From positions 1 through 64,000 of the forward strand of contig NZ_AUFZ01000005.1 of assembly GCF_000426765.1 (NCBI RefSeq): a DNA stretch of 64,000 nt, read 5' to 3'. Shown piece by piece: positions 34,837 through 42,636 of this stretch. This stretch comes from Vibrio litoralis DSM 17657 (lineage in GTDB: Bacteria; Pseudomonadota; Gammaproteobacteria; Enterobacterales; Vibrionaceae). Within the stretch, counting starts at the first letter, position 1, and each line of letters opens with the position of its first letter. The notes beneath the pieces are model-generated. The model saw only the letters and a list, made by a program, of their open reading frames with translations. It did no database searches and was not told the DNA's origin. A program made the position numbers and the translations under genes.

Positions 34837-35049
34837 TTAGCCGAAAATTGCAGCTTTAGCCCATTTAAATACAATTGCCACACCTGCAAGAGCGATCATT
34901 GTTGTACCGATAGTTGTAATAGCAGTAGTGCCGTCAGTTTCAATCGCTGTGGTTGTAGCGGTTAAATCAATTGCTGCAAAAGTTGGAGTAGAAGCAACAG
35001 CAGCAACAGCACCAAATGCTAAAGCTTTCACGATAGTTTGTTTTTTCAT
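34837..35049 (-). CDS. Major coat protein pVIII
   Basis: This 70-aa preprotein has a long signal (MKKQTIVKALAFGAVAAVASTPTFA, cut before AIDL). The mature chain is ~45 residues, with an acidic N-terminus, a TM segment (TTMIALAGVAIVFKW) and a basic C-terminus (KAAIF). This is the inovirus major coat. GGAAAATTTACC context gives AAGG before the ATG. Confidence 0.92.
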   Translation of the reverse strand: MKKQTIVKALAFGAVAAVASTPTFAAIDLTATTTAIETDGTTAITTIGTTMIALAGVAIVFKWAKAAIFG

Positions 35050-35061
35050 GGTAAATTTTCC

Positions 35062-35268
35062 TTAATAACCAAGTTGTTTTAATGCCAGTCTAAAAACAAA
35101 AGACACAGCATAGACGGATGCAGCCGCACCAAATAAAAGAAATACATCATTTATTTCAAGTGTTGACTGCAAATCTGTTTCAGATAGCAAGTAATACCCA
35201 TCACACGGAACGGAGCTACTAGAAACAAGATTCTTTGTGGTTTCATCAACTGTTACGCAAATACTCAT
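35062..35268 (-). CDS. Small phage membrane protein, 68 aa (minor coat candidate)
   Basis: An N-terminal ~38 polar residues with two Cys (SICVTVDE, VPCDGYY) are followed by one TM (VFLLFGAAASVYAVSFVFRLAL). It sits between the 30-aa gene, which it overlaps by 4 nt (ATGA), and pVIII. The position corresponds to the small genes before cep in CTX-type phages. The exact role, minor coat or assembly, is unassigned. Confidence 0.75.
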   Translation of the reverse strand: MSICVTVDETTKNLVSSSSVPCDGYYLLSETDLQSTLEINDVFLLFGAAASVYAVSFVFRLALKQLGY

Positions 35269-35357
35269 TGATTAGCCCACCAATAAAGAAGACACCCTAG
35301 AACAAGTGCAGCTAACAAAGTTAGTTGTAAATAGGTTGATAGGGCATCTAAAGACAT
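35265..35357 (-). CDS. Tiny phage membrane protein, 30 aa (pVII/pIX-like)
   Basis: The frame MSLDALSTYLQLTLLAALVL continues GCLLYWWANQ, a single hydrophobic helix with a short polar N-terminus. Its stop overlaps the next ATG (ATGA), and it starts 2 nt after the ssDNA-binding protein gene, so it is embedded in the operon. Size and position match pVII/pIX minor coat proteins. Confidence 0.7.
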   Translation of the reverse strand: MSLDALSTYLQLTLLAALVLGCLLYWWANQ

Positions 35358-35359
35358 AA

Positions 35360-35638
35360 TTAAGCAAGACCTATACAAATGTTACGAGTAGGATCTTCTG
35401 GATTTGGAGTTACCTTAAGCTCAACAGGTGTACCAAGTTCAATACCATCAAACTCATTGATTACATGATTAGCTAGCGGAATCTCTTTAATTTCAAAGCC
35501 AACACCAGATTGATTGAAAGATTCAGAATTAATCTCACGTAAAGGAACAGCGTAAGAGAGTTGGGCAAAGTCATAGGCGCGATTATTTTTTTTAGAAACA
35601 CCGGAACGACGATAAGCGGCAAAAAATTGTACTTTCAT
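35360..35638 (-). CDS. Phage ssDNA-binding protein (gene V-like)
   Basis: This 92-aa protein is all-beta in appearance (KVQFFAAYRRSGVSKKNNRAYDFAQLSYAVPLREI) and follows the replication protein gene by 11 nt. This is the position and length of pV-like proteins that coat new single strands before packaging. It has no Cys or signal peptide. Confidence 0.8.
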   Translation of the reverse strand: MKVQFFAAYRRSGVSKKNNRAYDFAQLSYAVPLREINSESFNQSGVGFEIKEIPLANHVINEFDGIELGTPVELKVTPNPEDPTRNICIGLA

Positions 35639-35649
35639 AATTTAATCCT

Positions 35650-37203
35650 TTAAAAATAAGTTACAGGGTAGTGTTGTTTAAGGTTCATGTTTTGAAGTAA
35701 TGGATTGAGTTTAAACAATTGGCTTTTGTGTCGTGTAAGCGACATTTCACCATCCGGCCAAACAATCAAAGACATTGATTCACGTGGACAGATAGGAATT
35801 TCTTTAAATTCTAATAATTGATCTAGTAATGGGTTATCTACCGAAATACCCAAGTTATCAGCAACAATTTGTGCAGGGTCTGAAGAAAGACCTACTTGAT
35901 GAGCAAGACGATAAGCAACACCAAACTTATTGGCTAAATAGTTAGGCTGATTTGCGTAAGGTGAGACAGGTTCCTGATAAGAAGCAGGGCGTTGATTGTC
36001 GAAATCAAATTTAATAAGGGTAGATAATGGCATACGTTCACCTTGGTCTAAGTTTTGTAAGTCGCTTTTAGATAGGCCGATAGCTTTAAGTTCTTTGATA
36101 TTTCTAGATAGAGTGGCCTTTGATGTATGTGCTTTAATTTCTTTATAACCACGGTCACAGAGAGACATGTAAAAGCGAAATATACGATCCGCTTTTGCGT
36201 AGCTGATATTCCCTGTTTTAGTGAAAGTAAAATAAGTTGTTCTTAATAAGTTCTTAATTTTTAAATCATTGTGAAGTTCAATTTCAGTGCCTTCAATGCA
36301 TTCAAGCATGTCTTGAAACAGGTCTTTAAACATGAATTCACAGAAAGAATAACCGTTTAATTGTTCGAATTTTTCAGCGTGTCGAATACAAGCCCAAACA
36401 CTACTAGTACCAAATAACCGTTTGATGTAACGCTTTTTACCGCGACCCTCAAAACGTAAACGATTCGCTGCAAAATCTTGAAGTTCATGGGTAGAAAGCT
36501 CATTGATGACACGATTAAAACGACCAGTGCGATCACGTTTAGCCAGTTGTTTTAGTTCTTTAAGTTGGTTTTGAATCTCATCATCTTTCGAATAGATAAC
36601 TAGAGTCTTAGCCCGTCCAACGTCTGAATTTTCTTTAGTGCCACGGGAGAAATAAACGGAGGTTTTGAAATCAGATTGGTTAGACGGGCGAAGATATTTA
36701 TGTGAGATGTTAGAGAAAGATTGAATAGCTTGGCGAAGTGCATCACGGCTAGGCATTTGAATAGAATAAGTAGAATCTATTCGTGCATACTCAGCGTTTG
36801 GAAGATCTAATGCGTGAAATAATTGAGGATTAGATTCTTCAATAGACTTTAGAAAGTGTTCAGTGCAAACACGGAGATTATCAGAGCCGTATACGTTGTG
36901 ACCTTGCATAACTTTAGCAGGTGAAGCTTTAACACGAACGTAAGCCCAAGGAACATTAGACATGAAATTAGCATCAAACACTTTAACAGCAATGTTAGTG
37001 TAAGAACTAGGAAGTGAAGCCCAAGGAGCGTAGAGCTGATTGAGTGACATTGTATTACCATCAATATCAAACTCTACATCACCAGAAGATACTTTGAAGC
37101 CAGTAATAGATTGAAGTTTCTTGAAATCAACAAAGCCCAAACCATCAGATTCAGTTACGAATTCCGGTTTTAGTGGGATTGTGAGTTCAAGAAAGTCGTA
37201 CAT
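35650..37203 (-). CDS. Filamentous phage replication initiator (Phage_CRI / gpII-like)
   Basis: This 517-aa protein has the Phage_CRI-type central region, AKTLVIYSKDDEIQNQLKELK, ELSTHELQDFAANRLRFEGRGKKRYIKRLFG and, near the end, PISPRESMSLIVWPDG-like sequence. Such proteins nick the plus origin and start rolling-circle replication. It is the longest phage gene and is followed closely by the ssDNA-binding protein gene. It is preceded by a small gene with a 2-nt gap. An internal shorter product (gpX-like) is possible but not evident. Confidence 0.88.
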   Translation of the reverse strand: MYDFLELTIPLKPEFVTESDGLGFVDFKKLQSITGFKVSSGDVEFDIDGNTMSLNQLYAPWASLPSSYTNIAVKVFDANFMSNVPWAYVRVKASPAKVMQGHNVYGSDNLRVCTEHFLKSIEESNPQLFHALDLPNAEYARIDSTYSIQMPSRDALRQAIQSFSNISHKYLRPSNQSDFKTSVYFSRGTKENSDVGRAKTLVIYSKDDEIQNQLKELKQLAKRDRTGRFNRVINELSTHELQDFAANRLRFEGRGKKRYIKRLFGTSSVWACIRHAEKFEQLNGYSFCEFMFKDLFQDMLECIEGTEIELHNDLKIKNLLRTTYFTFTKTGNISYAKADRIFRFYMSLCDRGYKEIKAHTSKATLSRNIKELKAIGLSKSDLQNLDQGERMPLSTLIKFDFDNQRPASYQEPVSPYANQPNYLANKFGVAYRLAHQVGLSSDPAQIVADNLGISVDNPLLDQLLEFKEIPICPRESMSLIVWPDGEMSLTRHKSQLFKLNPLLQNMNLKQHYPVTYF

Positions 37204-37205
37204 AA

Positions 37206-37526
37206 TTAACCTTTTGAATTAAGTAAAAAGTCAAAAGGAAATACAGAATTGAACAAATTTACTTCACGATTTTCTAACCAAAAAAAGTTTTTATCGATAC
37301 GAAGTAAAAAGGTTCTTTTAGATGGAGGTAAACGATCACCGAACTTATTGAAATTTTCTAATAATTGAATATCTGAATATCTAAATACTGGAGTGTAAAT
37401 AGGTTCTCTATTATTAAAAGTCCTAAAGGTAACGGCACCTACTTTTCCATCATAAGTAGTAATAAAAAGAGAAAAATGAGAAAAAGTTCCGACAATTTTT
37501 GTTTCTATAACGATATCGCTTTTCAT
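37206..37526 (-). CDS. First gene of the phage replication operon, 106 aa, unknown
   Basis: The protein starts MKSDIVIETKIVGTFSHFSL and is rich in beta strands and aromatic residues. It has no known motif. AGGGG (37534-37538) lies 7 nt before the ATG. It is the first leftward gene after the divergent control region, so it may be an early regulator or replication helper. The function is not recognised. Confidence 0.7.
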   Translation of the reverse strand: MKSDIVIETKIVGTFSHFSLFITTYDGKVGAVTFRTFNNREPIYTPVFRYSDIQLLENFNKFGDRLPPSKRTFLLRIDKNFFWLENREVNLFNSVFPFDFLLNSKG

Positions 37527-37566
37527 AATTAACACCCCTGAAATGTAATTTATTAAGCATGGAGGC

Positions 37567-37683
37567 GACCGCTAAAAGGAAGATTCAGGGTCGACCTCGT
37601 AGCGGTCTAATTGCAATAAGCTGCAACTAAAGCGAATCTTAGAACCAAAAAAATGCAACTGCAAGTACCATTTTTTCGCAACT
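37567..37683. promoter_or_regulatory. Prophage control region with repeated TGCAA(CT) boxes
   Basis: Between the divergent repressor and early operon lie an inverted repeat GACCGCTA (37567-37574)/TAGCGGTC (37600-37607) and a cluster of related boxes: TTGCAATAAGCTGCAA (37611-37626, dyad), TGCAACTGCAA (37654-37664) and CGCAACT (37677-37683). These are good operator candidates for the repressor, by analogy with RstR-type control. Confidence 0.55.
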
Positions 37684-37717
37684 TTTAAGCTAAAATAAGA
37701 AAAAAGAGGGTTTAAAT

Positions 37718-38086
37718 ATGTATCAAAAACAACTGTTAGAAGCCTATAAAAAGGCAAAAAAATACACACAAGATAAGCAAATAGCCCATGACTTGAACCT
37801 GAATAAGTCTAGAATCACTGAATTAAAGAAAGGACAACGCTATCTAACTGATAATGAAGCTGTTTTTTTAGCGGAAGAAGCAGGAATAGAACCAGAAGTG
37901 GCATTGTTAGCATGTCATGCGGATAGAAATGAAAATGAAAAGATAAAAGCACTATGGGAACATATTGCAAAAAAGTTTAATAGTGTCGAATTTGCAAAGT
38001 TATCAATGGTTTGCGGTTCATTCGTGGCACTGTTAAATACTGTTAATCAAGGAATGAATGAGTGCGCATTACGTATATTATGTTAA
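37718..38086 (+). CDS. Prophage repressor (DUF3693-type HTH), C-terminus encoded by dif
   Basis: This 122-aa protein has an N-terminal HTH (DKQIAHDLNLNKSRITELKKGQRYLTDNEAVFLAEEAGIEPE), the layout of DUF3693 repressors of Vibrio inoviruses, and is divergent from the phage operon. Its last codons, ECALRILC and the stop, are read from the right dif site (38061-38088). In the circular phage genome the same frame would continue into the left att sequence. The C-terminus thus depends on the integration state. Confidence 0.85.
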   Translation: MYQKQLLEAYKKAKKYTQDKQIAHDLNLNKSRITELKKGQRYLTDNEAVFLAEEAGIEPEVALLACHADRNENEKIKALWEHIAKKFNSVEFAKLSMVCGSFVALLNTVNQGMNECALRILC

Positions 38087-38088
38087 AT
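38061..38088 (+). repeat. Right dif/attR site, full XerC and XerD arms
   Basis: It has a XerC arm AGTGCGCATTA (38061-38071), a 6-bp centre CGTATA, and a XerD arm TTATGTTAAAT (38078-38088). Arms are identical to Vibrio chromosome-I dif and only the centre differs. This marks the terminus region of the chromosome. Confidence 0.92.
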
Positions 38089-38149
38089 GGTGTGTGGCTT
38101 TACGTGGAATCTCCCTCATTTATTAATATGAATACCCTATTTTTGTATT

Positions 38150-38178
38150 AATAGAAGCCATTCAAAATGGCTTCTATT
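38150..38178. terminator. Hairpin after dif, terminator of the 38202-38612 gene
   Basis: AATAGAAGCCAT (38150-38161) and ATGGCTTCTATT (38167-38178) form a 12-bp stem. T/A-rich flanks on both sides allow use in either direction. Confidence 0.8.
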
Positions 38179-38201
38179 GCCATATATTACCGTGCTCAAC
38201 T

Positions 38202-38612
38202 TTAATCAATATTACTGTTTAAAGTTATCCAGTACATATTTCCAGTCGGTGTTGAAATCGACCAACGCGAGTTATCTATGCTTGATGTTATTTTGATGTT
38301 GATCTGTTGTTCTAGTTGATGGCTTTTATTATCAAATGTGACTGAAGAGTTTAAAGTCAGACCCTGTAATTTAGTCTTACTATCAAATGGTTGAGCCAAT
38401 ATCGTAAGTGAATTATCGGTTTCTCTTTCAAAGAGCATTGAAAGCTCTATATCATCGACTTTTATTGTACAATTTTGATCTATTTGGCATACCGTATCAG
38501 TATGTTTATGTGGTTGGTGTTGAAATGTTCTCCACGTAAATGCTGTGGCTAATACGCTGAATATGATGAGTATTTGTACAAGTCTTGCTCTGGTGAGTTT
38601 CTCGGCTGCCAT
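38202..38612 (-). CDS. Conserved single-TM protein divergent from ccoN
   Basis: This 136-aa protein has an N-terminal TM (ARLVQILIIFSVLATAFTW) and an extracytoplasmic ~105-residue domain with two Cys (VCQIDQNCTIKVDDIELSM) and beta strands ending GNMYWITLNSNID. Its position before ccoN matches a conserved hypothetical gene in V. cholerae. It might help cytochrome oxidase assembly or copper handling, but no metal motif is evident. Confidence 0.75.
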   Translation of the reverse strand: MAAEKLTRARLVQILIIFSVLATAFTWRTFQHQPHKHTDTVCQIDQNCTIKVDDIELSMLFERETDNSLTILAQPFDSKTKLQGLTLNSSVTFDNKSHQLEQQINIKITSSIDNSRWSISTPTGNMYWITLNSNID

Positions 38613-38831
38613 TACACTTTTATCCTATGCCACTTACTTCAAATTTTTACTAATTTACCTATATAACCTATTCTCATGTCAGGTATAGTAGGCAACGAAA
38701 ATGTTACTTTTATTGAAAACCATTGTTATCGACTTATTTTTAATCAGTTGATGATGTGTGTTTGGGTGACATTACAACACTATTTTCGTGTTGATGCTAT
38801 GTAGTTAATTATAATATTGGAAGCATTCAAG

Positions 38832-40262
38832 ATGAGCCAAGAACATCAGCTTGAGCATAATTATAACTACACAGTCGTACGTCAATTCGCCCTAGTTACC
38901 ATACTTTGGGGTATTGTTGGTATGAGTGTGGGGGTGTTAATTGCCGCTCAATTAGTTTGGCCACAGCTTAACTTTGATACGCCGTGGTTGACGTACAGCC
39001 GTTTACGTCCATTACATACAAATGCGGTAATATTTGCGTTTGGCACAAGTGCCCTATTCGCTGCATCATATTACGTTGTTCAGAGAACCTGTAAGACCCG
39101 CTTATTTGGTGGTTTATTAGTTCCGTTTACATTTTGGGGTTGGCAAGCCATTATTTTGGCTGCAGTGATCTCACTACCTCTAGGCTATACAACCAGTAAA
39201 GAATATGCAGAGCTAGAGTGGCCTATTGATATCGCTATTGCGATCGTTTGGGTTGCTTATGCAATTGTTTTCTTTGGTACTTTAATCAAAAGAAATACAT
39301 CTCATATTTACGTGGCTAACTGGTTCTTTGGCGGTTTTATACTGACTGTTGCGGTACTACATATCGTAAATAGCATGGCAATCCCAGTTTCATTAGGTAA
39401 GTCTTATTCGATTTATTCTGGTGCTGTCGATGCGATGGTTCAATGGTGGTATGGACACAATGCAGTTGGTTTCTTATTGACTGCGGGCTTCTTAGGTATG
39501 ATGTATTACTTTGTACCAAAACAAGCTGAACGACCAGTCTATTCTTACCGTTTATCTATTGTGCACTTCTGGGGTCTAATTTCTCTTTATATTTGGGCCG
39601 GTCCGCACCACCTTCATTACACCGCTTTACCCGACTGGACTCAGTCATTAGGTATGGTGATGTCTATTATCTTATTCGTTCCTTCTTGGGGCGGTATGAT
39701 CAACGGTATTATGACGCTATCTGGTGCTTGGCATAAACTTCGTTACGATCCTATTCTACGTTTCTTGATTGTTTCTCTGTCTTTCTATGGTATGTCTACC
39801 TTTGAAGGCCCAATGATGGCAATTAAGACGGTTAATGCTCTATCTCATTACACTGACTGGACAATTGGTCACGTGCATTCGGGTGCTTTAGGTTGGGTTG
39901 CAATGGTTACCATTGGTTCTCTATATCACTTGATTCCTAAGTTATTTGGTCAAGAGCGAATGTACTCTATCAAACTGATCAATGTTCACTTCTGGCTTGC
40001 GACTATCGGCACTGTGCTGTACATCGTTGCGATGTGGATTTCAGGTGTGATGCAAGGTCTGATGTGGCGTGCAGTTAACGCTGATGGCACATTGACTTAT
40101 AGCTTTGTTGAAACCGTTGAAGCTTCTCACCCATTCTACTTAGTTCGCTTTATTGGTGGTGTGATTATCGTGTCTGGTATGTTGTTGATGGCTTATAACA
40201 CATACAAAACTATTTCTGCGCCAAAGGAAAGCTTGAAAGCTATTCCTCAACCGGCTTTATAG
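38832..40262 (+). CDS. ccoN: cbb3-type cytochrome c oxidase subunit I
   Basis: This 476-aa, 12-TM haem-copper oxidase catalytic subunit has visible haem and copper ligands in [53 protein letters not shown] and [25 protein letters not shown]. It reduces O2 with high affinity and pumps protons. I chose ATG 38832 (MSQEHQLEH), 15 nt inside a longer TTG frame. It is the first gene of ccoNOQP. Confidence 0.97.
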   Translation: MSQEHQLEHNYNYTVVRQFALVTILWGIVGMSVGVLIAAQLVWPQLNFDTPWLTYSRLRPLHTNAVIFAFGTSALFAASYYVVQRTCKTRLFGGLLVPFTFWGWQAIILAAVISLPLGYTTSKEYAELEWPIDIAIAIVWVAYAIVFFGTLIKRNTSHIYVANWFFGGFILTVAVLHIVNSMAIPVSLGKSYSIYSGAVDAMVQWWYGHNAVGFLLTAGFLGMMYYFVPKQAERPVYSYRLSIVHFWGLISLYIWAGPHHLHYTALPDWTQSLGMVMSIILFVPSWGGMINGIMTLSGAWHKLRYDPILRFLIVSLSFYGMSTFEGPMMAIKTVNALSHYTDWTIGHVHSGALGWVAMVTIGSLYHLIPKLFGQERMYSIKLINVHFWLATIGTVLYIVAMWISGVMQGLMWRAVNADGTLTYSFVETVEASHPFYLVRFIGGVIIVSGMLLMAYNTYKTISAPKESLKAIPQPAL

Positions 40263-40268
40263 GAGGCT

Positions 40269-40892
40269 ATGAGTATGAGTTCGAATAAGAATCGCCATTC
40301 AATAGTCGAAAAGAACGTCGGTCTATTGGCAATTTTGATGGTTTTCGGTATTAGCTTAGGCGCATTAGTTGAGATCACTCCTCTAATATTCCAAAAGCAA
40401 ACGACTGAACCAGTTGAAGATTTAAAGCCTTATACTGCGCTTGAAATGGAAGGTCGCGATATCTATATCCGTGAAGGTTGTAGTGTTTGTCACAGCCAGA
40501 TGATTCGTCCATTCCGTTCGGAAACAGAGCGTTATGGTCACTACTCTGTTGCTGGTGAATCAGTTTGGGAACACCCTTTCTTATGGGGTTCTAAGCGTAC
40601 TGGCCCTGACCTTGCTCGCGTAGGTGGACGTTATTCTGATGAATGGCATCGTGTTCATTTAATCGATCCTCGTGAAGTTGTGCCAGAGTCTATCATGCCT
40701 GGCTATCCGTGGTTGGCGGAAAACACACTAACAGGTGAATATACTAAGCAAAAACTTGAGTTATTCCGTGATGATTTCGGCGTACCGTACACTGATGAGC
40801 AAATTGCTAATGCGAAAAAAGATGTTGAAGGGAAAACTGAGTTAGATGCTTTAGTTGCCTATCTTCAATCGCTTGGCCACTCGATGAAATAA
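40269..40892 (+). CDS. ccoO: cbb3 oxidase subunit II, monohaem cytochrome c
   Basis: The 207-aa protein has an N-terminal TM (about 17-38) and a periplasmic cytochrome c domain with haem motif CSVCH. The Met ligand lies in the [11 protein letters not shown] segment. It passes electrons from CcoP to CcoN. AGGAGGC overlaps the end of ccoN. Length is normal. Confidence 0.97.
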   Translation: MSMSSNKNRHSIVEKNVGLLAILMVFGISLGALVEITPLIFQKQTTEPVEDLKPYTALEMEGRDIYIREGCSVCHSQMIRPFRSETERYGHYSVAGESVWEHPFLWGSKRTGPDLARVGGRYSDEWHRVHLIDPREVVPESIMPGYPWLAENTLTGEYTKQKLELFRDDFGVPYTDEQIANAKKDVEGKTELDALVAYLQSLGHSMK

Positions 40893-40902
40893 GGAGAGAG
40901 AT

Positions 40903-41079
40903 ATGGATATCGTAACCGTTCATAGCATCTGGACCCTAGTTTTATTCATCAGTTTTTGTGGTGTTGTATGGTGGGCTTATGGAAGCAAAAGCCGCCAGTC
41001 TCGTTTTGATGAAGCTGCGAATCTTATCTTTGATGATGAGCCAGTTGAATCAGATAAAAAACAGGGAGGAATGCAGTAA
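40903..41079 (+). CDS. ccoQ: cbb3 oxidase small subunit CcoQ
   Basis: The 58-aa frame MDIVTVHSIWTLVLFISFCG continues VVWWAYGSKSRQSRFDEAAN, a single TM with a conserved cytosolic S-R-F-D-E-A-A motif of CcoQ. AAGGAGAG precedes the ATG. Its stop overlaps the ATG of ccoP by one base. It stabilises the complex under oxygen. Confidence 0.93.
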   Translation: MDIVTVHSIWTLVLFISFCGVVWWAYGSKSRQSRFDEAANLIFDDEPVESDKKQGGMQ

Positions 41080-42071
41080 TGACTACATTCTGGAGTGTTT
41101 GGATTACCGTAATTACACTAGGTACAATTTTTGGTATTGCGGCCATTTTAATCTGGTGTCTAAAAGATAAAATGGGCGTAGAAGAAGGTGCGGATATGGG
41201 GCATGAATACGATGGTATTCGTGAACTTAATAACCCACTTCCTAAATGGTGGACCTACTTATTCTTCTCTACATTTTTATTTTCAGCTATTTATCTCGCA
41301 CTATACCCTGGTTTAGGTAACTTTCCTGGTCTATTAGGTTGGACAAGTTCTCCTCAACAAGTTAAGTCTGTCGAAGAAATGAATGCTGCAATTAAAAATG
41401 CTCAAGAAAATAAACAATTGGATGAGTATTCCAAAGAGTTAGATGATGCCGATAAATTTTACGGTGAGTCGTTTAAGCGCTTAGCTTATAACTCTGAAGG
41501 TACCGCATACCGTACATTACCTGAAATTGCTGCAGATCCAGATGCCTTACGTGTAGGACAGAACTTGTTTTTACAAAACTGTTCTCAGTGTCATGGCTCT
41601 GATGCGCGTGGTTTCAAAGGTTTCCCTAACTTAACCGATGATGCTTGGTTATACGGTGGTGAACCTGAAGCTATCTTGACCACTATTCGTCATGGCCGTG
41701 TAGGTGCGATGCCTGCATGGGGAGAAACATTTGGCGATGATGGTGTACGTGAAGTGGTAAGTTATGTCTTGAGCTTATCAGGACGTAAAGTTAACTCACG
41801 TGAAGCGGCGGCTGGTAAAGTGCGCTTTGCGGCGTGTGCGGCTTGTCATGGTACCGATGGTAAAGGTAACCCAGCATTTGGTGCACCAGATCTAACGGAT
41901 AAAGATTGGTTATTTGGCGATTCTCGCGCTGATGTGACTGAATCTGTTGAGTATGGTCGTCAAGGTGTGATGCCTGCTTGGAGCAATATCTTAGGTGATG
42001 ATAAAGTTCACCTTGTTGGTGCTTATGTCTGGAGTTTGAGTAACCAACCTCAGCCAGCATCTGCCCAATAA
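41079..42071 (+). CDS. ccoP: cbb3 oxidase subunit III, dihaem cytochrome c
   Basis: The 330-aa protein has two N-terminal TMs (about 5-27, 57-76) and two cytochrome c domains with haem motifs CSQCH and CAACH. Paired Met ligands lie in GRVGAMPAWGE and GRQGVMPAWSN. It accepts electrons from soluble cytochromes. GGGAGGA lies 8 nt before the ATG. Confidence 0.97.
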   Translation: MTTFWSVWITVITLGTIFGIAAILIWCLKDKMGVEEGADMGHEYDGIRELNNPLPKWWTYLFFSTFLFSAIYLALYPGLGNFPGLLGWTSSPQQVKSVEEMNAAIKNAQENKQLDEYSKELDDADKFYGESFKRLAYNSEGTAYRTLPEIAADPDALRVGQNLFLQNCSQCHGSDARGFKGFPNLTDDAWLYGGEPEAILTTIRHGRVGAMPAWGETFGDDGVREVVSYVLSLSGRKVNSREAAAGKVRFAACAACHGTDGKGNPAFGAPDLTDKDWLFGDSRADVTESVEYGRQGVMPAWSNILGDDKVHLVGAYVWSLSNQPQPASAQ

Positions 42072-42086
42072 TACATTAAGTGGTTT

Positions 42087-42113
42087 AACAGCCCCGCTCT
42101 GGGGCTGTTTTTT
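42087..42113 (+). terminator. Terminator between ccoP and fixH
   Basis: AACAGCCCC (42087-42095) and GGGGCTGTT (42101-42109) form a 9-bp stem with a 5-nt loop and a T-run. It would lower transcription of the assembly genes relative to the structural genes. Confidence 0.92.
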
Positions 42114-42147
42114 CTTGTATCTATTTCGTTTTATTTGTGAGCACACT

Positions 42148-42627
42148 ATGCAACAGCCCTGGTATAAACAATTCTGGCCTTGGTTTCTAATTTTCCTTCC
42201 TATGTGCGCAGTCACCGGTGGTTTCATTACCCTTGGTCTATTTACGAAAAATAGTGTCGATTTGGTTTCTGAAAATTACTATAAAGAAGGCAAAGGGATT
42301 AATGTCGATCTGACTAGAATACATGTCGCAAAAGGCTTCAAACTTAATGCTAGTGTTGTTTCAACTCCTAGAGGCGTAAGTTTTAAGTTAGACAAAGGTA
42401 AGCTCGAGCTTTACCCTGCTTTAAAAGTCTCATTTACTCACCGAACCTTACCTGATCGTGATTTCGAACGTACTCTTAGCTCTGATGCTAATGGCAATTA
42501 TCGACTTAGTTTAGATACGCCGTTACAAGGCCCTTGGTTCATTAAACTAGAGCCACATAACAAAGAATGGATTATCCAAGGGAAAGTCGCGTTTCCTAGC
42601 AAAACACCAACCGTTTTACTTGATTAA
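42148..42627 (+). CDS. fixH: FixH family oxidase assembly protein (CcoH)
   Basis: This 159-aa protein starts MQQPWYKQFWPWFLIFLPM, with one TM (about 12-33), then VSENYYKEGKGIN, the FixH signature, and a periplasmic beta domain. It assists cbb3 maturation with CcoI and CcoS. A longer frame from 42115 would add 11 residues within the terminator and is unlikely. Confidence 0.93.
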   Translation: MQQPWYKQFWPWFLIFLPMCAVTGGFITLGLFTKNSVDLVSENYYKEGKGINVDLTRIHVAKGFKLNASVVSTPRGVSFKLDKGKLELYPALKVSFTHRTLPDRDFERTLSSDANGNYRLSLDTPLQGPWFIKLEPHNKEWIIQGKVAFPSKTPTVLLD

Positions 42628-42636
42628 GGCGTAAAA

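Larger units (their letters stand above)
30477..38071. mobile_element. Filamentous (inovirus) prophage integrated at dif, about 7.6 kb
   Basis: Between two XerCD-type sites lies a CTX-like module order. A rightward repressor is divergent from leftward replication protein, ssDNA-binding protein, small coat proteins, pVIII, pIII, pVI (DUF2523) and Zot. Two extra rightward genes adjoin the left site. No toxin gene like ctxAB is present. The neighbour ccoN matches the dif1 surroundings of V. cholerae chromosome I, where CTX-type phages integrate. All morphogenesis genes look intact. Confidence 0.93.

Noticed and set aside
38613..38831. FNR site upstream of ccoN
   Set aside because: Only half-sites such as TTGAT near 38791 were seen; no second half ATCAA at the right spacing.
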